Assembly: GCA_022497145.1 (NCBI GenBank)
Contig: MU385910.1
Location: forward strand, 1 to 64,000
From: Rostrohypoxylon terebratum
Taxonomy: Eukaryota; Ascomycota; Sordariomycetes; Xylariales; Hypoxylaceae
Direction of reading: 5' to 3'
Length of the DNA stretch: 64,000 nucleotides
The number at the start of each line of letters is the position of its first letter. Position 1 is the stretch's first letter. Positions 35,619-47,051 of this stretch are shown here, piece after piece. Position numbers and translations under genes: made by a program. The notes under the pieces are model-generated. The model was not told the DNA's origin. It was given only the letters and a program-made list of their open reading frames with translations, and ran no database searches.

Positions 35619-38004
35619 TTATCTTAATTTGTCCCCGGGAACTTTGAGGAATCCATCATAATACGAATTAAGCCAGTCGGCCGCCGTCGAGCCAGCATTC
35701 ACACCAAGAGAATCCCACCTGCTGATCGATCCCACGTATCCATCGGGTCGCAGGATTACTATCGCAACCTCGTCCTTCTGAAGAGTCCCTACCCACTTAC
35801 TCGTGCAAGTCTGCCTTCGGGTGTCTAAGTAGGGAACATTGTCTAAATAAAACGTCCATGCGCTTCGAGCAAAGAGCGGGGGGAGATCCTGTATCTCAAC
35901 CCTGGCCTTATCCATGGTTGCTACGCCCAAGTTAGTTACACCTCCTATGCCGATATAGACATGTGCAATCTTAAAGTAGGGTTATGCTTACTAATGAGAG
36001 CGAACGTTGTGAGCTCGCTGACGCCCGTGTATCTCTCTGAACGTATGTAAACGTCTTCAGCAGTCGGAGTACGTGGCTTCTCCACGTAACTCGCTGCGGC
36101 GGCCTGACTTAGTTTCCTAAACAAAGAATCTTGCCTTGTCAATCCGTTACAGAACGTTTGGAGAAATGGCATGCTGTTGTGAATGTCCGGCACGAAAAAG
36201 TACACCCTGAACTGGCCTAACATGGGAATATCGAGCTGGACGTCGATAGGATTCGCGTCGATATAACGGGTCACCTTGGCAGGCGGCACGAGGCACCCCG
36301 GCCTCAGCTCCCCCCCGCTGCGCTTGGCCGGGTGATTGAGGATGTTGTGGTCATATTCAACACCGACGCCGGAAATAAAGCGTACGTTGGTGCGGAAGTT
36401 CTCCGCCAGAGCTTTGGCGTCACCACCTGCCATCTTATTGGCATGTTCGTAGTCAAAGTTGATCAGGTCGTGGGCGATCTTCCTACGCTCCATCTCATAC
36501 GACTCGAGTAGAACGGGCTTTGCTAAGCCCCTAGTTGCGAGGTTTAATTTCCATGCTAAATTCCAGCTGTCGTGCATACTTGTGTTCATACCCTGGGCGG
36601 CCTTGGGAGAATGAGTATGACTCGCGTCCCCTGCAATAAATGCCTGCAGGTGCGGATCGGTGAATTTATTCGCTATCCGCTGTCCAATCTGATAATTACC
36701 GAACCATTCTACGGTGCGCCATTCAACCGAGTACGGCGCCAAGATCTGCTTGGCGCGTTGCATGACAAACTCCTGTCCGAGTTCTCTCAGGTTACCAGTC
36801 TCGGTGTCCGGTTTGATCTCGACGTAGAATCGGGTAGTGCCCCGTTCCCGCGGGACGATGAGGATAGATCCATGCACCTCACTATAGACGACCGTCTTAG
36901 ACCAAAGATCCGGAAAGTCCGAGATGAGCTCTCCGTCAAGCACGGCCCACACAGACTCATGTGATTTGCCTACCGAATACGTATCTGGTATGCAGTTTCG
37001 CACCTTTGATCGTGCGCCATCACCTGTGATCGTCAGTCAGGGGGTATGCCAGGCAGGGTAGACGAGCCTTTGTACTTACATCCTACTATATACTTGGAAA
37101 TCGTCGTCTCCTTTTCCCCCGTGGTCGTGATCTTACTCTCAACTTCTAGCAAGCCTGCTTCGTCTTCTTTCTGCTTGAAAGTTTGAAATTGGTGACTTCG
37201 CTTCACTTCGATACCCCGCTTCCGAAGATCTTCTATAAAGACACCCTCCACAACCCCCTGATGAACAAGGAGGATATAGTCGTCGAGAAGGTCAACGACT
37301 AGTGCAGGGTAGTGTATCTCCCGGCCTAAACGCCTCAAACGGCGATTAGCTGTGGCTTCCCAGAAGCAGATGTCGAAAACTTTAGCGCCTCTCTGAAGAA
37401 GGCCGTCTGCCAGTCTTAGTTGGCGCAGTGTCTCTATGGTCTTAGGCTGTAAGCCATCAGCTCGACCTGCTTGTGTCTGGTCGGCTCTCTCATCTATGAC
37501 CTCGACATTGATGCCGAACCTAGATAATAACACACTATATGATTTCAACACGTAAGCACGGGTAGTCATGTACATATAAGGGGGAAGATATGCTACATGA
37601 CGAAGATAATGGCTCTGGTGGCTCTGACTATGACGACAACAATGATGACAGCGATACCTTCATGAGTCTTATATCATACGATTACTGAAGGAAAAGGGGA
37701 GGGGTAGGAGTAAGAGTGTGAGAGTAGGAAGAGTAAGAGTAAGAGTAAGAGAAATAGACAAATGAAACAAGTAATTGAATACACAGTTGGCTATGAGATA
37801 AGAAAAAAAAAGAAAGAGGAAAGACGAGACTTACGCCAACATTAAGCCAGCGGGTCCAGCTCCGACGACGCAGACTTCAGAGCTGTGTCGTGATCCGTTG
37901 GTTTCACGGCGTTTGGCTGGGCCATGGCCATTGTTGAGTTCGCCATTGGTCTCGCCGTTGGTGTCGCCGTTCTGTCGCACACCGTTAATCTCATCTACAA
38001 TCAT
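35619..38004 (-). CDS. Phenol 2-monooxygenase-like FAD hydroxylase
   Basis: Four exons (38004-37835, 37534-37080, 37023-35992, 35920-35619) give 652 aa, close to the roughly 660 aa of fungal phenol hydroxylases. These convert phenols to catechols with NADPH and O2. Motifs: GxGxxG at residues 48-53 in 'VVGAGPAGLMLA', 'DERADQTQAGRADGLQPKT' (flavin contact, typical of the phenol hydroxylase group), 'VGCDGARSKVR', and the GD motif 'FIAGDASHTHSPKAAQGMN'. The last exon encodes the thioredoxin-like C-terminal domain ('DTRRQTCTSKWVG', 'VILRPDGYVGSISRWD'). Residues 1-40 are Asn/Gly-rich and poorly conserved. Intron 1 is about 300 nt. Exon 4 could instead begin 24 nt upstream (a second in-frame acceptor). 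Substrate not determined. Confidence 0.88.
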
Positions 38005-40097
38005 GGCGCCGATAGAAATCCCGAGACGAGATGATTTTTTTTCTTTTCAATCATGCGAATGTACTTAGAACCCTTTCCCCTTTTTCTTTTTCTTCTTCTT
38101 TTTCTTTCTCTTCTGTCTTCTTTCTCTTTTAAGAAAATTAGGGGAAAAATTAATAAAAATAGATATAAAATAACAGAATACGATAAATATCTAGATATCT
38201 AGAGCAAGGTGGTGGCTTGTTTTAGGTAGCAAAAAGTAACAGGGTAGTGGTGGTAGGTTAGATGGCGGCTGGCCCGATCGAGGATGGATTGATTCATCGG
38301 TTGATGGAACTGCTTGATTTGATGGGATGGGGGATATGGGGATGTAGGTACAGGTATAGTAGGTATGTATTATGTATGTATGTATTTGATAGTATGGGTA
38401 GTCTGGCTAGTCTGGCTAGTCTGGCTAGTATGAGTAGTATGTATTGTGGAATCTGTGGAATCTGTGGTATGTGTGGTATGTGTGGTATGTGTGGAAATCT
38501 GGAATCTGTGGGTTCTGTGGGTTGGAGCTGTTCGAGTTTCATCGAACCGAAACAGTGTAAACCGCCGGCGAACAGCGTTCCGATTCACGTTCACGTCCGG
38601 CGTTCAAAGATTAAAAAAAAAAAAAAAAAAACTAGAACTAAAAAAAAAAAAAAAGTTGAACCCTTCAAGGGGGAGGGGCCGCGAATCGATTGTGAAAATT
38701 GGGGGGCACTTGGAAGGAACTGGGGTGACCTGAGGTGACTTTTAGAACGTATGAGAGTGAGTTAGAAGGGTGAGAGACGATAAGAGCCAATAAGAATGAG
38801 TATAGCTGAATGAGCTCACTCAAATCTATTGTAAGAGAACTTAAGGAAACTGTAAAGATATAAGATTTTTGTGACATGATTTAGACTTTCGCACTGTGCT
38901 CAGACCATTGTCAGGTGGTTTGGTGCTATTCTCGAACCACTCCGATCCCTAGGCCGGGGGCTTGAGAGGCGAGTGAGCCGTGTAACTGGGTTTTGACTGG
39001 GTGTAAAAGTGTGGGCTGGTGTGGGTGTAAGTACAGGTTGTTTCGACTTGTTCTAGACTAAGTTTCCTCCCCCTCACCCCCCCCTTTCCCCTTTGGACCC
39101 CTGAAAATGTTTTTCTTTTTCCCTTCCTCTCAACTTTTTCTTTTTTAGGTATATAGATACCTATTATTAATCAGTACCTATCGAGCTGGATAGGTCCTAG
39201 GATAGGCTGGATAAGAAAAGAATTGGCTATTTTCTTGTTTAAAATCTTTCTTTGCCCCTCCCCCACCCTTCGCCTTCGCCTTCGCCTTCTCCGATTCTCT
39301 ACATGTACTACATGTACTACATGTATATGTAAGCCTCTCTGGCTGCAACATGTGTCCTCCCACTTCTAAAATCCGCTACACTACCTGACTAGGTACTTGG
39401 TAAACTGTAAGAGACTAAGAGACTAGAGTAGGTAGGTAAGAATATTACACCTACACTTGAACAGCTATACCTACCTATACGTAATACATGATCCTTGTCA
39501 GATATCACACCACTTTTTTATACAGCCGTTCTTCAGGTTGGATACTTCCAATACTTGTTCCAATAGGAGCAGATGGATAAGGTATGAGTTGATGATCGCT
39601 TATCGCAAATCGAAACACTAAAGCCGCACCTGCAATGGTAATAACCCTTGGTAACTGATGCGATGCCCTGATAGTAATAAAGTAGGATCTTGAAATGGCG
39701 ACTTGATTAATAAGAACCATTCAATGTTAAGTACTTTATTACCTTGTACCTACATACCTAGTACCTATAAACTACGTAGACTACTTAAGTCTTATGGTCC
39801 TACGTACACATGCTGAAGCCGGGCGAGATGGCCGAATTCGCAATCGCGCATTCAGCACCTAGTCCGACGATAATAAATCGACGAGTCCGGCTATCCATCC
39901 CTATGGCCTGATATTTTATATTTTCACGGCGACAACCTCGACTTTCAGATTGACATTTTGACATTTTGACATTTAGGATACCAGGGATACTTAACCCGCT
40001 ACGGTTCTGAGTTCTAATTAATTCTAGACCCCTTTCTTATCTGATCTCATAGTACTACTATATATGTACGCGAAACAAGGAGACCCCTACTTTTACA
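38005..40097. other. Intergenic, repeat-rich
   Basis: 2.1 kb between divergent phenol monooxygenase and amidase. Contains A-runs, a (GGCTAGTCT)n-like array and TGGTATGTG array (38389-38500), CATGTACTA triplication (39300-39325) and TGACATTT triplication (about 39950-39975). No gene supported. Confidence 0.55.
38389..38500. repeat. Tandem short repeats
   Basis: Three copies of a 10-mer GTCTGGCTAG followed by variants, then about three copies of TGTGGTATG. Confidence 0.8.
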
Positions 40098-42362
40098 ATG
40101 GAGAATTCACGAAAGTCATGGCAAGAAAAAGTTCGCCTGAAACAAGAGGCTCAGACTCAAGCGTTGATAGCGACTGTCGCGAATAATCAAGTATGTAGGT
40201 AGTATCTGTATGTGCATGTGCATGTGTGCATCTACATAGTATTATGTGTGTGTTTGCGTGTAAAGGGGTTGGTTTCCATCATGGATGGGGGCAATGAAAA
40301 CTCACCGAGGTTCATTCCAAAGATTCTTTATTTTTTTATTTTTTATTTTTTTTTTTATTTTCAGAAATCCGGGAGTTGCTAAACCCAAACGAAATAATAG
40401 AATTCCGAATTGGATCTATCCATTCCAGACATCGATGATATCTCGATCCTAGTGAGCCGTATCGCCTCCGGTGAACTGACAGCAGAAGCGGTGACAAGGA
40501 CATATATCCACAAGTTCAGTAGAAACCATGAAGAATAAGTTTTCAAAGTCTTGCCTGTCGTTTCAAATTACCGAATGCTAATTGGTAATTGCTAATTTTC
40601 TCCTCCTGAAAATAGGGCTATTGAGGCTCATCGTCAGGTAAATGCAGTGAACCCATCATGAAGATCATGAAGTGCAGGATCTGACCTTGTACATATGAAA
40701 GACGAATTGGTTAGCAACCCGTGTGGATTTTTTTGATTTTTTTCGTTATCGACCAGGTTACTGATAATGATGACAGTCTCACTGAAATTCTCTTCGGAGA
40801 GGCTCTAGCGCGGGCTCATGAGCTAGATGAACATTGGGGTAAACATGGAAGGGTTGTCGGGCCATTACACAGCATCCCTATCACCTTCAAAGATCAGTTT
40901 AATATCAAACGTCGCGACACTACGCTTGGGTACGTCGGTCGTGCATTCGCTCCCGCGGCCGAAGATGCTGTCTTCGTTGGCATGCTCAGAAATCTTGGCG
41001 CTGTCGTGCTAGCTAAGGCAAATCTTCCCCAGAGCATAATGGCGAAGCCCGGTTTCCCTTCTCAACACTTGCAGTAAAATGAAAAATCTCATCTAATAGT
41101 GAAGGACTTATAGTGGTGCGAAACGGAAAATCCCCTCTGGGGCCTCACCTCAAATCCTATGTGCAAGGAGTACACTCCAGGTGGCTCAACCGGTGGTGAA
41201 GCAGCGTTGTTAAACCTCCATGGTAGCATGATTGGATGGGGTACGGACATTGGAGGTAGTATCAGGATACCCGCTCATATGATGGGATTGTACGGGTTGA
41301 AACCAAGTGTGAGAGCCTTGCTCCCCATATCATCAAGTAATCCACGTTCTTATAATGATATTCATCTACAGAGTTCGCGTCTCCCGTATTATGGAGTGCC
41401 TGTGTCAACAGAAGGACAGGAGCACGTCCCATCATCAGTAGGACCATTGGCGAGAAATTTACACTCGTTGACCATAGTGATGAAGGAGCTTATCCAGACA
41501 AAGCCGTGAGAACACGACGCTCGATGCGCACCGGTACCCTGGAGGGACGAGGTTTTTCAAGAATTTCGATCCAAGCCGCTGATTATTGGTCTGCTTACCG
41601 ACGACGGAGTAATTAGACCTCACCCTCCGATCAGTCGAGTACTCCTATCATTGGTGGAGAAGCTCCGAGCAGCTGGCCATGAAATCATCGAATGGAACGC
41701 CGACCTCCACGCTGAATGCGTTCAAGTCATGGTTAGATGAAATCATTCTCCTTAGACTTCTATATAATCATATCTGCTAAATTTTCTCAACTTAGGATGA
41801 ATTTTATACAGCTGACGGCGGCGAGGACATTCGTCGGGACATGCTGGCAGGCGGGGAGCCTTTTATTCCCCACGTGGAAGCACTGGTCAACAGAGGCCAG
41901 CCCATCTCGGTTTACGACTACTGGCAACTCAATAGGCGCAAAATTGCGCTTCAACAAGCATATCTCGAGAAGTGGAATAAGATAAGATCGCCCAAGGCAG
42001 GAAAGCCTGCTGACGTCGTGCTCATGCCACCCATGCCCCATGCCGCCGTTCCGCATCGTTCATGTCGATGGGTAGGCTATACCAAGATCTGGAATGTTTT
42101 AGACTACTCCGCTCTGGTTATTCCTGCGGGCAAGATTTGTTCTCTAGATGGTAGCGTTATATGGGATCATACACCAAGGAACGTGACAGATGAATGGAAC
42201 GCAAGGGTATGGACCCAAAACAAAGACAAGATGATTGAGCTTGGTTTACCAGTTGGTGTACAGATAGCAGGGAGGAAACTTGAGGAAGAGAAAGTCCTGG
42301 CAGTTGGTGCTGTTATTGATGAATTGCTCAGTGGAAATACACACGCAGAGCTGAATCCATAG
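40098..42362 (+). pseudogene. Amidase (amidase-signature), nonsense mutation
   Basis: Seven exons (40098-40190, 40401-40513, 40616-40637, 40757-41041, 41114-41308, 41372-41731, 41796-42362) give 544 codons, the usual length of fungal acetamidase-like amidases (R-CO-NH2 to acid plus ammonia). The catalytic triad is intact: Lys121 in 'ITFKDQFN', Ser196 in 'PGGSTGGEA', Ser220 in 'DIGGSIRIP'; spacings equal those of characterised amidases. Lesion: codon 282 is TGA (41507-41509) where conserved sequence resumes at once in the same frame, suggesting a Trp to stop change. Intron 4 also has an atypical GC donor (ATG|GCGAAG). The rest of the frame is clean to the stop, so inactivation would be recent, or the TGA could be a sequence error. 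Convergent with the deacetylase gene 260 bp away. Confidence 0.75.
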
Positions 42363-42622
42363 GTAGGTAGGTACTTACCTAGGTCCAAGGTAAACAGGCA
42401 TCTATAACATCTATATCCTCAAAATGCGACGACTCGTATGCTCTGATAATAGTCGACTGAGGCACATACTTCTTGTGGCTATATAAAATTGCATCCAAGG
42501 TTTCTATTGCATGTCATTCAAGAAATTCGAGTGTTCTCATTTAAGAGTTTATTACTACTACGTGTTTAGTTTCGGATTGAGGTACACCCAGGTTGTTGAG
42601 CTTCCACCCCTTATTCCAAAGC

Positions 42623-44076
42623 TCACTTCTTCAGCTTCGTTAGTATTTCTCCCGGAGCAGCAGGCATCATCGCACCCTCGGGAGGCTTTTTTTTGCTCTT
42701 AAAGTAGTCACTCATCTTCTCCAGTTAGAAATGCCAGTAGACAGGTAACCATATCTATGCTCACCTCGGCAAAGGTCATCCATTCCACCCCTTCATGTCT
42801 GTTGATATGCTCGATCAACCTGCATTGGGATAAGTATTATATTGGCGGTGGTAACCGAGAAAGAACTTTACCTTTCGTGCATCAGTAGAACATGCGGGCG
42901 TCCCGATACATCAGGATGTATTGTCATGGGGAAGATAAACTCGTCATACTCGCGATAAAAATAATCAAAATGGTCACGCCAGATATCCTCAACATCCCTA
43001 TTATAGTCAATATATAATCCTAATAATCTTGAAATCGTGTCGCAAACCTCGGATTAACCCATCCATGCGAATTTGCCGAGTTTTTCATGAACCTAAATGA
43101 ATATCAGAAACAACGTCGCAAGACACTTTTTGAGGATGGTGAGAACTGACATCATCGGGGGAAGGTCGTCAATATACCAACTGCCGGGAATCTCTACCAT
43201 ACCCGTCGGCTGCCCCTTAACCAGGGGTTTCATCCATTCCTCAGCCTTTTTCGAATAGTCGATCCTGTTACCAATTAGCAACGGTCAAATAGGCCATTCG
43301 ATCCTGCACTAGATCGCCAATCCCAGTTACTAAACACATGCACCTTTTTCCTAAGGTGCCATAGTGGCAAGGAGAACCATAATGACTTACTATAGCTAGG
43401 TTAGTTGTGTTATTATCGTTAGGATTGGTAGGAAATTGTGTGACACTCACCTTTGTCCAGGAATCGCCAGTACGGAGCCAATACATCTGACAATCCTCGT
43501 GTGACATTGAGTGATCGTATTCGATCCCATAGGAGAGCATCAACTCAGTGCCTTCCTTGCTCGTTTCCCACCATGGCGCTACGCTACCCTTCGGGGGCTT
43601 ACCGCAAAATTCGGTAAGAAGCCTGTAGGTCTTGTCAAGTACGTCTCGCTGTTGTTCAAGCGTCATGTCGGCGGGATTCTCGTGAGAATAGCCATGAAGG
43701 CCAATCTCATGGCCAGCGTCCCTTACCATAGCACATTCCTCAGGGAAGGTCTCGAGCGAATGGCCGGGTATGAACCATGATGCTTTGATATTGTACTTCT
43801 CAAAGAGTTTGAGAAGACGACGAGTTCCGATTGTACCAGCCCAAATCCCTAATTAGAAGGTTGGAAAACTGTTATGGAAATGCATTCTTGAGTGACGAGA
43901 AGCCTGACCTCTGCTGATGTCGCTTGTGCTATCTTCACCACCATAAGAGCCAAGCCAGCCAGCAACAGCATCAATATCTACTCCATAGCTGATCGCGGAC
44001 CTTATCAGTCATCTAAGTCCAAAAATTGGTGATGATCTATAGCCACTTACCCGACAAGGACCTTTTTCTTACCCAT
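42623..44076 (-). CDS. HpPgdA-like polysaccharide deacetylase
   Basis: Eight exons (44076-44051, 43988-43909, 43848-43452, 43264-43151, 43092-43048, 42997-42872, 42819-42765, 42715-42623) give 311 aa. NodB-fold metal-dependent deacetylase; predicted metal ligands Asp13, His87 and His91 in 'GVDIDAV' and '[10 protein letters not shown]', with later motifs 'SVAPWWETS', '[11 protein letters not shown]' and '[15 protein letters not shown]'. These positions closely match the Helicobacter peptidoglycan deacetylase HpPgdA subfamily, which also contains amidohydrolase-like members, so the fungal substrate is uncertain. No signal peptide, so it acts inside the cell. The exon 3/exon 4 junction only keeps frame if a nested pair of introns (stwintron) is removed; see that entry. 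Ends 260 bp from the convergent amidase. Confidence 0.88.
43265..43451 (-). other. Candidate [D1,2] stwintron in deacetylase gene
   Basis: Exon 3 ends TGGACAAAG, followed by GTGAGT. An internal 61-nt intron (43450-43390: GTGAGT, branch AACTAACC, CTATAG) is followed directly by TAAGTC. Removing it puts the exon's last G (43451) next to TAAGTC, making a GTAAGT donor; the external intron then ends at TGCTAATTGGTAACAG (43265). The second splice gives AA+G ATC, 'SWTKIDYS', the conserved reading. A single GTGAGT-to-AACAG intron would shift the frame. Confidence 0.75.
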
Positions 44077-45000
44077 GATGAGACGATGTAGCTGTGGAAT
44101 TGTCAGGCCGGTGACCTCCGCCGATACTGACCGGGACGATATACGGATATTTACAGATATATAGAAACATAGAAATATATATGTGAGAAGTTGGAATGGA
44201 TAGATAGGACATAGGAACTACATACCTAGTTACTACTAGGTAGGTCAGGTACTATGGATGTAGTACATAATAGCGCGGCCCCAGATGATAAGGAAATCTG
44301 CTTAGCAGCGCAAAACACCCCATTCTTGATCGTCGACTCCAATGTACAATACATACCCCGCAAGTTGTAGGTCGCCTTAGGATCTAGGTCGTCAGGCCTT
44401 ACATAGTACCTAGAATCCTAGAATCTGGATTGCTCTAGATACGGACCACGCTGACTCATCCATTTGAGATATCTCACACTTGCTAATACTACCTACATAG
44501 TACCTGGTAGCTGAAGGTAAGTGCATAGGTACTTCGTAGTACGTAGCCCTTGAGGTAATTCGGGCACTTCCGACTTATCAATTGCCGTCTTAGCTGCTGG
44601 CGACCGTTGTCTTGGGGCGAAGCAGCTATCAACCCAGGCCATTTCCAAATCTTTTTCTTTTCTTTTCTTTTTCTTTTTCGGATTGGGCACCTAATATCTC
44701 CAACGGCTTTAAACCTGGTAAGCGAGTAGGTGAGGCTTCAGGGAGGAGTCCTAGTACCGGAATCCCCCAATAATAGGATCCAGCGCCATGCCTCTACTAT
44801 CTAGGGCTGCATAGGTACCTATGTAGGACCTAGGTCCTAATGGATGCTGTGCCTCCGACGGCTTGGTCCGTGTGATGAGCAACCTTCCAGGTTATGCTGT
44901 ACCTAATCCTAGGAACCTAGATCCAACATTCAATTTCGACTTTTTGACATTTTCTTTCACCTAACTTTAGATTCACTTTCAGCTCATCCAATAACGCCGT
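44077..45000. other. Intergenic, no gene supported
   Basis: 0.9 kb between the deacetylase start and the PDX2 stop. Contains TAGGTACC-type words (44216-44260, 44490-44540, 44810-44840) and a CTTTT run at about 44650-44690. Confidence 0.55.
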
Positions 45001-46015
45001 TCACGATCTAATTATTTGATCTAGCCACCAGACATGAATTCGAATGTCATCTGTTAGCTCTGGGTGAAAGCTAGTCCCGAAAACATTCCCTTGCCTTAAC
45101 GCTACGATGTCTCCTGCTCCCGTGGAAGACGCGGCTTGATCAGCACCATTGGGTTTGGGCGCCATTGCCGTCTTCGTGTTCGTCTTCGTCGACGCCGATG
45201 TCGCTGCCATCGTCGCCGCCCTATTCGAGGCGTGACGCCCCGGAAGAGTTGCTAGCACTTCGACTTTCTCTTTCGAGATTTGATTGATCCGATCGTCAGG
45301 AGTCGGCGTAGGCTTGGAGAATTTTGATGTGGGAATTTCCGCATCATTTTCCGTCTCATTGTCAACTGGCTCTACGTCATCGTCATCGGCCAAGACATGG
45401 TCCACAACAGGAGCGCGAATGAAGACAGCCGGGAAAGGAGCAGCTCTGTTTCCTTGGCCACCCTGAGATAAGAAAGGCAGATCTAAGTTTGTCACGAAGC
45501 TTTCTATCTGGCGGCCGAAATGGTTACGGTGGACTTTGACATCAAGTCCCCCGATCAATTCCTGACCACCTCTTTTGGTAGCGGTAGCCTGCTCAGATAA
45601 CAGGATAAGACCTGCACACGTACCCCATGTCGGCTTCTTGTTGAGTCTTATGCCATCGGCAAAAGAAATAGATTAGCAACTTTGAACATTGCACGTCGAA
45701 GCCTTTGCTGTCGAGCGAATTTTGCATGCCTGCATCGTGTACTCACTTGACAAACTCCCGCAACGGTTCCAACAAGCCAGACTGTGCTGCCACCAGTGAA
45801 AGTGTCGTGCTTTCTCCTCCGGGGATGATCAGGGCGTCGCATCGGGCCAGCTGATCTGGCGTTCGTACTTCGAGGAAGTCAAAGTTTGGTATTGGCGATG
45901 AAGAAGACGACGACGACGAGAGATGAGCAGCTGCTTTTCGTAGTGAGGCAAGGTGTTCTGAGAAGCCACCCTGAAGTGCAAGGACGCCAACGGTTACCAT
46001 ATTGACCTTCGTCAT
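45001..46015 (-). CDS. pdx2: PLP synthase glutaminase subunit PDX2/SNO
   Basis: Two exons (46015-45747 and 45646-45001) give 304 aa. Class I glutamine amidotransferase that releases ammonia from glutamine for PDX1 in pyridoxal 5'-phosphate synthesis. Seen: N-terminal 'VGVLALQGGFSEHLASL', 'ALIIPGGESTT', the nucleophile Cys100 in 'WGTCAGLILLSEQ', 'GGLDVKVHRNHFGRQIESF', and the His284/Glu286 dyad in 'FGTSFHPELTDD'. Two low-complexity inserts enlarge it relative to bacterial PdxT (about 195 aa): a Ser run at about 34-43 and a long acidic then Thr/Ala-rich stretch at about 170-265. The ATG at 46015 is used; the frame extends upstream only by a TTG. A second ATG five codons later is possible. Divergent from PDX1. 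Confidence 0.92.
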
Positions 46016-47051
46016 GTCCAATTTGTTCGTTGGACAAGGACAATACCTGGTAGGTTAGTTGGACTTGTGTAAATGAGTTCGGCGCTTGATAATGGGAATA
46101 ATAATTGACTCACGGACGGGTCATCGGGGTCTACTGCGTCTACTGCGTCTACTGCGCTAATATACGTACTTACACTGTACAGTCTTACCTATCTAGGTCC
46201 TACCTAGTACTAGCCTACTAGGTAGGTCCTAGGTATGTAATTATATGAGGTAGGTACTATGGATGGATCTACATTGATGGTGACTGAATGCGACATCCCA
46301 GGCTGGGTACTGCAACAGTGCAACTCGATAAAGTATGTACCTAGTAGGTAGGTACTATTACTTGACTAATACTGCTAGTAACTACCTACATAAGGACATA
46401 AGGTATCTACCTCGATGTTTGCCGCATCCGCGGAATTACCCCGTCTGCCCGTACGATGTCTAACATCTCCTATACGTACTTTGTTGTACCTAGTAGGTAT
46501 TGTTCTAATTATTCTAACAAACCCCGAGACCGGCGGTTCCGTATGCGTCATCCCGCCCTCCGAAGGACTTCTTTGCTCTCCTCTTTCCTCGTCGTGGAAA
46601 ATTTTCCATTGATCAGAACCCGCGACCCAGCAGGGTCTTTTAGAGTTCTAAACCTGCCAGGTGGGCACTCACCTGATTGGTGGACGAGTCCTTGTTTGTC
46701 ACCTTCAATGACTTTAGGTTCGGCTAGTCCCTGAAAATTCCCGTTAAGCCCGTCTCTAGAGGACGGTTATATACGGTACCTACATATGTACCTAGGATCT
46801 ATGAGTAAGTTTTAGTGAAATAGGGAAATCCCGATCTTCGCGTGCCTTGTCATTCCTGTCTTCTGGTCTTAATCGCTGTTGCTAGCTCTCTCTTCAATTC
46901 TCCTAGTCTTTGTTTTTTTTTCTTCCATTCTTCATTCTCCATTCTTCCTGAGCAATTCAAAATCTCGTTCGTCTATACTTTAGTTGATAAATTCCCCCAA
47001 AGCTAGAACCCTTACGCAGTTCAAGTCTTTGTCAAAGTAAACTCAGCAACC
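46016..47051. promoter_or_regulatory. Divergent promoter region PDX2/PDX1
   Basis: 1.0 kb between the two start codons, so co-regulation is plausible, as for the divergent SNO/SNZ pairs of yeast. Contains a CTACTGCGT triplication (46129-46157), TAGGTACC clusters (46190-46250, 46328-46405) and CT/T-rich sequence just before PDX1 (46880-46950). Confidence 0.55.
46185..46405. repeat. TAGGTACC motif clusters in PDX promoter
   Basis: Two dense groups of CCTAGTAGGTAGG-like palindromic words, each about 60-75 bp, between the PDX2 and PDX1 starts. Confidence 0.7.

Noticed and set aside
40381..40410. Apparent frameshift near the amidase N-terminus
   Set aside because: Using the acceptor AATAATAG at 40400, with a GCTAAAC branch point, joins exon 1 and 2 in phase; no lesion needed.
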